From assembly GCF_013177695.1 (NCBI RefSeq), contig NZ_WOEY01000027.1:62001-126000 (forward strand): 64,000 nt of DNA, in the 5' to 3' direction. Origin of the DNA: Paraburkholderia solitsugae. GTDB lineage: Bacteria; Pseudomonadota; Gammaproteobacteria; Burkholderiales; Burkholderiaceae. Below the pieces are notes generated by a model. It did not search any database. It was not told the origin of the DNA and saw only the letters and a list, made by a program, of their open reading frames with translations. Position numbers and translations under genes: made by a program. This document shows, one piece after another, positions 34,802-42,388 of this stretch. Within the stretch, counting starts at the first letter, position 1. Every line of letters begins with the position of its first letter.

Positions 34802-36544
34802 ATGTTCATCGATACTCGTACAGTTGAACACAACACAGTCATTGAAACGACGGTCTGCATTATCGGCGGAGGTGTCGCCGGTATTACGCTTGCGCGGGAG
34901 ATGTCGAGGGCGGGGGTCGACACCTGTGTGCTCGAAAGCGGGGGCTTCGGGCCTGACGATGAAACCCGCGACCTCTGTCGCGGCGAGAACGCCGGACTGC
35001 CCTATTCGTTCGCGGACGGCTCGCGCAGCCGCTACTTCGGCGGCAGCAGTAATTGTTGGGGCGGCTGGTGCCGCCCGCTCGATCCGTGGGACTTCGAGAA
35101 GCGCGACTGGATCCCGCACAGTGGCTGGCCGTTCGGCCTCGACGAACTGGCGCCGTACTATGCGCGTACCCATGAACTGCTGAAGCTCGGCCCGCAGAAC
35201 TTCGATCCTGCCTACTGGGAGCGCGAGATCGGGCGCCATGACGTGCGCCGCATTCCGCTTGCAACCGGCGATATGCGCGATACCGTCGCGCAGTTCAGCC
35301 CACCCGTGCGCTTCGGAAAGGCCTATCGCGACGAGCTGTCGCGTTCGTCGCGGGTGCGCGTGTTTCTGTATGCGAATGTCCTGAATATCGACGCCGACGC
35401 TCAGGGCACGTCCATTTCGCGGCTCCAGGTGGCGACCCTCAGTGGCCGCAAGATGACGGTGGTCGCCAGGATCTTCGTGCTGGCCACGGGCGGCATCGAG
35501 AACGCGCGCCTCCTGCTGGCCTCGAACAACGTGCAGGCGGCGGGCCTTGGCAATGCCAACGATCTGGTGGGCCGCTACTTCATGGATCACCCGCGGATGA
35601 TGTGCGGCAAAGTGCGTTTTCGTCCGGGCAATGCTCGCAATAAGCTGTACGACATCAAGTATCACTATCAGAATGCCGCCGTGTCGGCGCACGGCACGAA
35701 GATATCGTCACAGTTCGCGCCGAAGCAGGAGTTGATGGAGCGCGAGAAGCTGCTGAATTCGCGCGTGTGGCTCTATTCGCGCTGGTTCGGCGAAGGAACC
35801 GCAGGGTCCGAAGCGTTGATCCACTGCAAGGAAGCGCTGCTGCAGAAGGACCAGCCGGGCCGCAGCCTGAAGACCGATGTCGCGACGATGATCGCGCACC
35901 CGCTGCACACCGTGGGCTACGGTTTGACGCGACTCCTCCAGTGGCCGGTGCTGATCACCGACGTGACGTTGCAGGCCATCGTCGAAGCGGTGCCCAATCC
36001 CGATAGCCGGGTCACGTTGTCGGCCGATAAGCGCGACCGGTTCGGCATGCCGCGCGTGAAGGTGGAGTGGCGTCTGGGCGAACAGGTGCAGCGCACCTTC
36101 GACAGAACGTTCGCGTTGCTCGCGCAGGAGTTGCAGATGGCCGGCATCGCGGACGTCGAACTCGATGCGCCGCTCGAAGGCCGGCACTGGCCGGCGAAGC
36201 TGGAGGGCACGTGGCACCACATGGGTACCACGCGCATGCACGAATCGCCACGTGAAGGCGTGGTCGATCGTGATTGCAAGGTGCATGGGGTGAGCAATCT
36301 CTACGTGGCGGGCAGCTCGGTATTTCCCACCGTCGGCGCCAACTTTCCGACCATCACGATCGCCGCGCTTGCACTACGCCTCGCGGGTCATCTGGTGCGG
36401 CAACTCGAGGTGCCGGATATCGTCGGCAACGCGCGGGGCGACGCCGCCAACAGTTCGGTGATGTCGAATCAGCCGCAGCAGCCTCAAGCCGGCACCCTGC
36501 CGATCGCAGCCTCGACCTTGACGCCGTTGATGAAGGAGCAATGA
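34802..36544 (+). CDS. GMC-family FAD-dependent oxidoreductase
   Basis: A 580-residue flavoprotein. The FAD-binding beta-alpha-beta motif is VCIIGGGVAGITLAREM, ending in ESGG. A second FAD-contact block is YFGGSSNCWGGWCRPLDPWDF. The GMC C-terminal block carries the active-site region, with TWHHMGTTRMH and NLYVAGSSVFPTVGANFPTITIAALALRLAGHL. No signal peptide is present, so it is cytoplasmic. Such enzymes occur in some EPS loci and may oxidise a sugar intermediate, but the substrate is unknown. I start at ATG 34802 (MFIDTRTVE), five bases after GGGAG; ATG 34781 is an alternative seven codons earlier. Confidence 0.85.
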   Translation: MFIDTRTVEHNTVIETTVCIIGGGVAGITLAREMSRAGVDTCVLESGGFGPDDETRDLCRGENAGLPYSFADGSRSRYFGGSSNCWGGWCRPLDPWDFEKRDWIPHSGWPFGLDELAPYYARTHELLKLGPQNFDPAYWEREIGRHDVRRIPLATGDMRDTVAQFSPPVRFGKAYRDELSRSSRVRVFLYANVLNIDADAQGTSISRLQVATLSGRKMTVVARIFVLATGGIENARLLLASNNVQAAGLGNANDLVGRYFMDHPRMMCGKVRFRPGNARNKLYDIKYHYQNAAVSAHGTKISSQFAPKQELMEREKLLNSRVWLYSRWFGEGTAGSEALIHCKEALLQKDQPGRSLKTDVATMIAHPLHTVGYGLTRLLQWPVLITDVTLQAIVEAVPNPDSRVTLSADKRDRFGMPRVKVEWRLGEQVQRTFDRTFALLAQELQMAGIADVELDAPLEGRHWPAKLEGTWHHMGTTRMHESPREGVVDRDCKVHGVSNLYVAGSSVFPTVGANFPTITIAALALRLAGHLVRQLEVPDIVGNARGDAANSSVMSNQPQQPQAGTLPIAASTLTPLMKEQ

Positions 36545-36551
36545 GGAACGG

Positions 36552-36591
36552 GCCGGTGACGGTATGCGCCCGGTGGCGTACGGTCACCGGC
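36552..36591. terminator. Inverted repeat between convergent EPS genes, possible bidirectional terminator
   Basis: GCCGGTGACGGTA (36552-36564) and TACGGTCACCGGC (36579-36591) form a 13-base-arm stem with one mismatch and a 14-base loop. It lies immediately after the GMC oxidoreductase stop and overlaps the stop of the leftward glycosyltransferase. There is no T-run, so termination is inferred from position only. Confidence 0.5.
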
Positions 36592-37798
36592 TCGGTTGAG
36601 TGGCTTCGCGCAGCGTGGGAAGCGTGTTTTCACGCGTTTCGCCGGTGCTGCCCTTCGATTCCAGCAAAGCGGTCAACGCGCTGACCATGGTTTCGACCCG
36701 GAAGCGTGCTTCGAAAGTACGGACCGCCTGAGCGCGCATGGTGGCGCGCGCGATGTCGTCGAGTTCGAGCCAGCGCAGGAGATTCTTTTCCGTACCGTCG
36801 ACCGTGTCGGCGGCAACCATTCCCGCACCGTCCGCTTCGATTTCGCGCCACACGTTGACCTTGTCGGAGATCAGCGCCGGCAGTCCACAGCCGAGCGCTT
36901 CCGCAACCGCCACGCCGAAGTTCTCCTGATGCGAGGGCAGAACGAACACGTCGCTGGCATGAAACGCGCCCCACTTGAGATCACCCTGCAGCATGCCCGG
37001 CAGACTGATGCGGTGCGCGATACCGGCTGCCTGGGCCTGGGCGCGCAGACTGGCCACCCAGCCGGCCTCGTCGGGACCCGCGATGACGAGATGTAGCGAC
37101 GGGTCGCGGCTGGCGACGCGCGCGAATGCATCGATCAGCAGATCGCAGCCTTTTTTCACGTGCACGCGGCCAAGAAACAGCACGATGCGTTTGTCGCGCA
37201 AGCCGGGCACGGCTTGCAGGAAGGCTTCGCGCAAGGGCGCGGCTTCAAGCGGCGGCACGCTCGTGCCGTACGGCACGACCTGCTCATGCGCCCGGTACAG
37301 CCAGAACGACTGACGCGCGCGGGCGCGCTCTTCCTCAGTCGTATAGATGACGACGCGTGCGTCGCGCAACACCCGGTATTCGGCCCACGGCCAGTACAGC
37401 CACTTCTTCAGATGCTTGAGCGGGTAAGCCTGTTTGAACCACGGGTCGAGCATGCCGTGCACGTACACGTAGTAGGGCACCTCGCTTTGGCGCAGCGCTT
37501 TCCATGCCGCGAAGCCGTGGTATTGCCACAAGCCGTGCACGATGACCGCGTCGAAGCGGTTCGCGTTGGCGGCGAGCCACGGCGCGAGTTGTGCGCTGTA
37601 GCTGTAGCGGCTGTTGACGGGGCCGAACGCGTGGACCGGAAACGGAAAGGCTGCCAGGTAGGCGTCGCCGGGGGCATCGCAGGTGGCCACTTCGATTTCG
37701 TGCCCGGCATCCTGCATCGCTACGCCGCTGCGTCGCACGCCTTCAACCGGGCCGCCGGCGCGGGGATCGATACTGGCAAGCAGATGGAGGATTTTCAT
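36584..37798 (-). CDS. Glycosyltransferase, GT4 family
   Basis: A 404-residue GT-B enzyme. The N-terminus MKILHLLASIDPRAGGPVEGVRR contains the acceptor-domain glycine loop. The donor domain contains FLGRVHVKKGCDLLIDAFARV, LVIAGPDEAGW and VLPSHQENFGVAVAEALGCGLPALISD with the E-x7-E motif ENFGVAVAE. YYVYVHGMLDPWFKQAYPLKHLKKWLYW is typical of EPS GT4 enzymes of the WcaL/WelB kind. Its ATG overlaps the polymerase gene stop by four bases (ATGA), so the two are translationally coupled. Confidence 0.88.
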   Translation of the reverse strand: MKILHLLASIDPRAGGPVEGVRRSGVAMQDAGHEIEVATCDAPGDAYLAAFPFPVHAFGPVNSRYSYSAQLAPWLAANANRFDAVIVHGLWQYHGFAAWKALRQSEVPYYVYVHGMLDPWFKQAYPLKHLKKWLYWPWAEYRVLRDARVVIYTTEEERARARQSFWLYRAHEQVVPYGTSVPPLEAAPLREAFLQAVPGLRDKRIVLFLGRVHVKKGCDLLIDAFARVASRDPSLHLVIAGPDEAGWVASLRAQAQAAGIAHRISLPGMLQGDLKWGAFHASDVFVLPSHQENFGVAVAEALGCGLPALISDKVNVWREIEADGAGMVAADTVDGTEKNLLRWLELDDIARATMRAQAVRTFEARFRVETMVSALTALLESKGSTGETRENTLPTLREATQPSR

Positions 37799-39303
37799 CG
37801 GGCGAGTTTCGGTCGATTGGGGCGTTGCGTCGACGGGGTGCGCGACACGAGGGCGCCGTACGGGCGGGAGCCGGGCGCGGCGGTTGCCGCGCGGGACATG
37901 CCGAGGGCGGTGGCGAGATCGGCACGGCCCATGCCGGGCTGGATTCTGCCCGGCAATTCAGGCATGGCGGCCGGGCGCAAATGCGGTGGAGTCCGCACGC
38001 GTTTAATCCGCGCCGGCAGCGCGCGCTGCAATCGCGCGTGCGTGGCAATCATCAGGCCGAGGGCGACGCCGAACACCAGCCCTGAGAACCGCGGCCCGAG
38101 CGGATTGCCGCCGATCGACATGGCCGGCAGCCCGGCAAACAGCATGATGGCGCGTCCCAGCACCGGCAGCATGGGCGCGTCCGGAACCACCGAGCGCCAA
38201 TAGCGATACGAGCAGAAGCAGACCGCCAGGGCGACGAGGGTCGCCAAAGGCATGGCGACGCCGAACAGCAATCCGCCCGCGAAGAGTTGATAGACCCAGA
38301 AGTTGTGACCCGCGGCCCATTCGTTGATCGCGTAGAAGTCCTGCTCGCTGATCTGGCCGGCGAGGTCCGGCAGATAGACGGGGGAATAGTGATAGTAGTG
38401 GCCGTAGCCTGCGCCGAACAACAGCGTTTCCGGCGACGCCGTCACCTGGTCATACTGATCGCGCATCTCGGCGAGGCGGGTGACGGTGGTCGGGTCCTTG
38501 CCGGTGACGGTTTCCTCCGACGCGAAGATACGCTCTGTCCAGTGCTCGGCGATGGCCGGAAAGCTCAACGCCGCGATGGCGGCCACGCCGGCCAGCACGG
38601 CGCTGACGATTAGCGTGCGGGCGGCCGCGCGCCAGATCTGCCGGATCGACGGCGCGGACAGCGCCATGGCGAGCAGGAACAGCAATACGGCGCCGACCAG
38701 CAAGCTGCGCGTGACGCTCAGCAACTCGACGATCACGGTGCCGGCGAACACAGCGATCGTGAAAAACGAAAAGCGCTTGGCGACGATGAATTCGTGCAGC
38801 AGCACGCCTTGCAGCCCGAGCAAGGTCACGGAGATGATGCGGAAGCGGACGTCCTCGAGATCGCCCCCCGGCGCCGCCATGCCAGTCGTCATGCCATAGA
38901 CGAAGGTGAACACGAGACAGATCACGTTGGCGAAGAACAGGGCTCGCTCGAACTGCGAGATTCTGTATTCGCTCCATGGACGGCAGGCCACCAGATAGCC
39001 CAACAGAAACAGCGCGAACGGCAGCACAACGCGCAGGTAGTTGCCCGTGTCGTTATCCTGAATGAACTGGGCGACGATGCTGCCGAACACGCACAGCAAC
39101 ATGCTGAAGGTGACCACCGAGCGCAACCGCGAGCGGTCGCGAAAGCGTGGCGCAATCAGCAAAAGGGCGAGCCCGGTGGCGACTGCCGGCACCACCAGCG
39201 CGGTCTGCGCGAAGTGGCCTACGTTGGCGTCGGTCGCTTTATAGTCCAGTGCCAGCGGTAACAGAAAAAACCATATCCAGAGCGTCGCATACTGATGGCG
39301 CAT
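37795..39303 (-). CDS. O-antigen/EPS polymerase-like membrane protein (Wzy-like)
   Basis: A 502-residue protein with about ten or eleven membrane helices and a large periplasmic loop (about 240-330). The loop includes FGAGYGHYYHYSPVYLPDLAG and AAGHNFWVYQLFAGG, matching the GxG...H-N-x-x-x loop of Wzy/WaaL-type polymerases. I assign it as the polymerase that joins lipid-linked repeats on the periplasmic face. ATG 39303 follows GGAGGA; the frame's further 57 codons upstream are Arg-rich and non-coding. The last ~70 residues are a basic, proline-rich cytoplasmic tail. It is coupled to the following glycosyltransferase gene. Confidence 0.82.
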   Translation of the reverse strand: MRHQYATLWIWFFLLPLALDYKATDANVGHFAQTALVVPAVATGLALLLIAPRFRDRSRLRSVVTFSMLLCVFGSIVAQFIQDNDTGNYLRVVLPFALFLLGYLVACRPWSEYRISQFERALFFANVICLVFTFVYGMTTGMAAPGGDLEDVRFRIISVTLLGLQGVLLHEFIVAKRFSFFTIAVFAGTVIVELLSVTRSLLVGAVLLFLLAMALSAPSIRQIWRAAARTLIVSAVLAGVAAIAALSFPAIAEHWTERIFASEETVTGKDPTTVTRLAEMRDQYDQVTASPETLLFGAGYGHYYHYSPVYLPDLAGQISEQDFYAINEWAAGHNFWVYQLFAGGLLFGVAMPLATLVALAVCFCSYRYWRSVVPDAPMLPVLGRAIMLFAGLPAMSIGGNPLGPRFSGLVFGVALGLMIATHARLQRALPARIKRVRTPPHLRPAAMPELPGRIQPGMGRADLATALGMSRAATAAPGSRPYGALVSRTPSTQRPNRPKLAR

Positions 39304-39527
39304 TGCTGATTCCTCCCCGTGCTGTCGATCCGCCGTTGGTCTATAGCGGACGGTCTCGCATCGGGTCATTGTGCGGGAAGAACCCCGCCTGGCGATTGCG
39401 CGCGGTCGGTTTCGTCGCCGATTGCCTGGGTTCTGGCGACAGTGGCAAGGGCGGTCCCTGCAAGATGCGCGCACACTTCCCCATGTTGTCGGTCAATGCC
39501 TTGATGTTGGCGCGCACGCACGCGTGC

Positions 39528-39543
39528 CGGCACCGAAGATGCA
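39528..39543 (+). promoter_or_regulatory. Possible sigma-54 promoter of the acyltransferase gene
   Basis: CGGCACCGAAGATGCA has GG (39529-39530), exactly ten bases, then GC (39541-39542), and matches most of TGGCACG-N4-TTGCA. Transcription would start about 33 bases ahead of the ATG at 39586, a normal distance. It is the second-best sigma-54-like site in the EPS locus. No clear activator repeat was found upstream. Confidence 0.45.
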
Positions 39544-39585
39544 AAAAGGGACATGCGCCCGCGAATGGTGACAGGGGAGAACAAC

Positions 39586-40734
39586 ATGAAATTATTTGGC
39601 GGGGCGGGACCCGCAACGGGCAGCCGGGCCATCGAGCTGGATTTCGTGCGCGGCATCGCGATTATCATGGTGATGGGCTTTCACTTTCACGCTGTTCATA
39701 CCAACAACTTCCTGATCCATATCATCGAGTACCCCCTGAAGAACTTTGGGCGTGAAGGTGTCAATCTGTTCTTTACGCTCAGCGGCTTTCTGGTTGGCGG
39801 CCTGCTGCTTCGACAGTACGCCGAAACAGGCAACGTCGACGCAAAGCGCTTTATCATCCGGCGGATTTTCCGCATCTGGCCGGCGTATTACATCCTGATC
39901 GCCTTTCATGTGCTGGCCGGGCGCCATCCGTGGAATACCTTTCTGGTCCAGAATCTGACCCACCTGCAGAACTATCTGGGTACCTCGATTACCCAGACCT
40001 GGAGCCTCGCGGTCGAAGAACACTTTTATCTCGTTCTGCCGGCGCTGTTGCTGATGTTCGCGCGCTGGCGCCTCGGCGCGTGGACGATTGTCGGTGTGCT
40101 CACCGGAATCTGCACGGTGGTGCTCACCGCGCGCTGCTTCGCCGTGGCGGGCGGCAACCTGGAAGGGGCATTTGCGTACACGCAATACCGCATCGACAGT
40201 TTGCTGGTTGGTGTGATTCTGTCCGCGATCTACTGGATGAAACCAGGCGTCTATCATCAACTTGCGAAGCGCAAGTGGCTGCTGGTCGCCTGCATCGTGA
40301 TGCTATGCGCGTGGCTCGCCTTTGCGACGCCACACTTCGCGCTCGACGAAAGCATTGGTTATACGATTCAGGCGATCGGTTTCGCCGCGCTGATTGTGTT
40401 CGTGCTGGAGTATTCGGGATCGCTCCGTTCGTCGTGGGTATATCGCGGGATTGCCTGGATCGGCCTCTATTCGTACGGCATTTACCTGTGGCATTCGCTT
40501 GCGCTCGCCCCCGGCGATATGCTGATTCGCAAAGCGACCGCCATGGGTCTTGCCCCGAGCGTGATCTGGATTGTGGCGCTCGCCGCGCAGTTCGCTTTCG
40601 CGATTGCGATTGGCTATGTCACGACCCGCGCGATCGAGTATCCGTTCCTGCGTATGCGCAATGCGATGTTCCCTGAAAAGCGCAGCAGTTCGGTGCGGGA
40701 AGAAGTACCTGTTGCGGGCGGCCAGTTGTCCTGA
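39586..40734 (+). CDS. Acyltransferase-3 (OafA/YrhL-type) membrane protein
   Basis: A 382-residue inner-membrane acyltransferase with about ten helices. Family markers are ELDFVRGIAIIMVMGFHF at the N-terminus (the conserved R...H region), NLFFTLSGFLVGGLLLRQY, RFIIRRIFRIWPAYY and TWSLAVEEHFYLVLP. Such proteins transfer acetyl or other acyl groups across the membrane onto cell-surface polysaccharide. I start at ATG 39586, which has AGGGGAGA upstream; ATG 39553 lies 11 codons earlier. It is convergent with the following leftward glycosyltransferase. Confidence 0.9.
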   Translation: MKLFGGAGPATGSRAIELDFVRGIAIIMVMGFHFHAVHTNNFLIHIIEYPLKNFGREGVNLFFTLSGFLVGGLLLRQYAETGNVDAKRFIIRRIFRIWPAYYILIAFHVLAGRHPWNTFLVQNLTHLQNYLGTSITQTWSLAVEEHFYLVLPALLLMFARWRLGAWTIVGVLTGICTVVLTARCFAVAGGNLEGAFAYTQYRIDSLLVGVILSAIYWMKPGVYHQLAKRKWLLVACIVMLCAWLAFATPHFALDESIGYTIQAIGFAALIVFVLEYSGSLRSSWVYRGIAWIGLYSYGIYLWHSLALAPGDMLIRKATAMGLAPSVIWIVALAAQFAFAIAIGYVTTRAIEYPFLRMRNAMFPEKRSSSVREEVPVAGGQLS

Positions 40735-40848
40735 TCACCTTCAGCCCGTGCGGCCGGCCCCGCTGCCGCTGGCTGTGGGTTGGCGCGTAGCGCCAGCCTC
40801 CGAGGGCTCTTGCCGAGGTGGTCGTGTGTCGAACGGTGTGTTGCCGGA

Positions 40849-42039
40849 TCAGGCCATCTGCTGAAGCAAGGTCTGCTTGAATTGCCGGAGCGTATGCCGC
40901 GACAGCAGATCTTCGCGTTCCGCCGGCACGGCTTGCGGCGCGTGCGGCCACGAGGTCATCGTCTCGGTGATCGCACGGCCAATCGAGGCGGAGCTCAGGT
41001 CGCTCAGAATCGGTCCCAGCTCGCAACGCCGGCTGAACCAGCCGATCAGTCCGTCTTCGGTTGCAATCACGGGTTTGCCGAAGCGGTATGCCTGCACGAG
41101 CACGCCGCTCATTCCATAGTGTCCCTTGTAGCCTAGCCAGACTGCGTCGCAGGCGGAGAACAGATCGCGCTCGACGTCGTTCGTAATGAACGAGTCCAAT
41201 ATCAGCGGTGCGGGCGTGAGGCTGCGCACATGATTACGCATGAAATGGCGCGTGCCCGCGTCCTGCTCACCGGCGACGATCAGCGTGGGCGCATGCTCCA
41301 GACGGGTCAACGCGTGGACCAGTTCGTAGATGCCTTTGCGTTCGGTGATCGAACCGTACACCAACAGATAACGTTGCGTGGGGTCCAGTCCGAGCCGCTC
41401 GCGGGCCAGCACCGGATTTTCCGCTTGCTCGTCGGGAAACGGGTCCGCAACGTAGGCGATGGCCGCGCTGGACTTCGAGGCGCTGCGCGCCGACCACTCA
41501 GGCAAGGTGGGGTCGATCGTCAGCAATGCGCGCAGTCCGGCGGTCCGTACGGCGCGCTTGAAAAGCAGGGCCTTGATCGCATTCACGACCGGTCGATCCG
41601 GCGACTTGATGCCGACTTTGTGATGATGGAAGGTCGAGCGCATCGTGATACCGATCCACGGCGTCTTGCCGAACGGCGAGCCGAGAAACGGCAGCCCGTA
41701 GAAGAAGTAATCGACATAGGGCACGACCACCAGCCTGATCGGTTGCGCACGGCTGACGACCCGATGCACGCGCTTGAAATAGCGGTGAAAGCGCGAGTAC
41801 TGGTTCGACTGGCGCAGCAGCCCGCGTGGCCGTTCGTCGGGATCGACGAACGCGATTTGCAGATCCGCGCGGTTCGCAGCGACGATCTGTCTGGCGAGCG
41901 GATGGTCTTCGTTGCCGGATTCCGTCGCGAGCATGCAGGGATAGCCCGCTTCCGTGCAGGCCTGCATGGTCCATTCGACATAGCGCCAGCGATGGCCGGT
42001 GAGGTTGGGCTCCACAATCAGGACGTAGTCTTGTTCCAT
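40849..42039 (-). CDS. Glycosyltransferase (GT4-like)
   Basis: A 396-residue GT-B-fold protein: an N-terminal domain beginning YVLIVEPNLTGHRWRYVEWTM and a donor domain YLLVYGSITERKGIYELVHALTRL, PTLIVAGEQDAGTRHFM and AVWLGYKGHYGMSGVLVQAYRFGKPVIATEDGLIGW. The E-x7-E motif is replaced by a YKGHYGMSGVLVQAY segment, so it is divergent. It probably transfers one sugar of the repeat unit. ATG 42039 gives family-like length; the frame continues upstream without a plausible ribosome-binding site. It is divergent from the flippase gene. Confidence 0.8.
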   Translation of the reverse strand: MEQDYVLIVEPNLTGHRWRYVEWTMQACTEAGYPCMLATESGNEDHPLARQIVAANRADLQIAFVDPDERPRGLLRQSNQYSRFHRYFKRVHRVVSRAQPIRLVVVPYVDYFFYGLPFLGSPFGKTPWIGITMRSTFHHHKVGIKSPDRPVVNAIKALLFKRAVRTAGLRALLTIDPTLPEWSARSASKSSAAIAYVADPFPDEQAENPVLARERLGLDPTQRYLLVYGSITERKGIYELVHALTRLEHAPTLIVAGEQDAGTRHFMRNHVRSLTPAPLILDSFITNDVERDLFSACDAVWLGYKGHYGMSGVLVQAYRFGKPVIATEDGLIGWFSRRCELGPILSDLSSASIGRAITETMTSWPHAPQAVPAEREDLLSRHTLRQFKQTLLQQMA

Positions 42040-42388
42040 CGATGCGGTGGTCGTCAGTGGTCGAATGCGTTGTGAAAAGGCACCCTCGCGCCGCCAGTCT
42101 GGGGGCGCTAGCGGAACAACGTTAGCATCGGCGGCGGCAGTGGACCTGTCTATTTGACCCGTTCTGTGGGTCAACGTACTAGTCCGCAATGGGTTCGGCT
42201 GAACCGGCCTAGCTGATGGCGGTTGTCGCCGATTCTCTCGCGGTAAGGTCATACATAGTATTCGATGAAAAAGCTCGCCAGCTTGCTGGTGCGACCTCAC
42301 TATTTTGCGCCAGCGGCGTTTCGCAGCGATGCGTTGAATCGCTGCGTGTGGCCGATTCAGCGGCGCTCCGATTCGACGGAGATACAGC
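42040..42388. other. Divergent intergenic region with an inverted repeat
   Basis: 349 bases between the leftward glycosyltransferase and rightward flippase; no gene is seen. TTGACCC (42154-42160) and GGGTCAA (42168-42174) form a perfect 7-base inverted repeat with a 7-base centre, a plausible operator for divergent promoters. No sigma-54-like site was found upstream of either gene. Confidence 0.45.
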
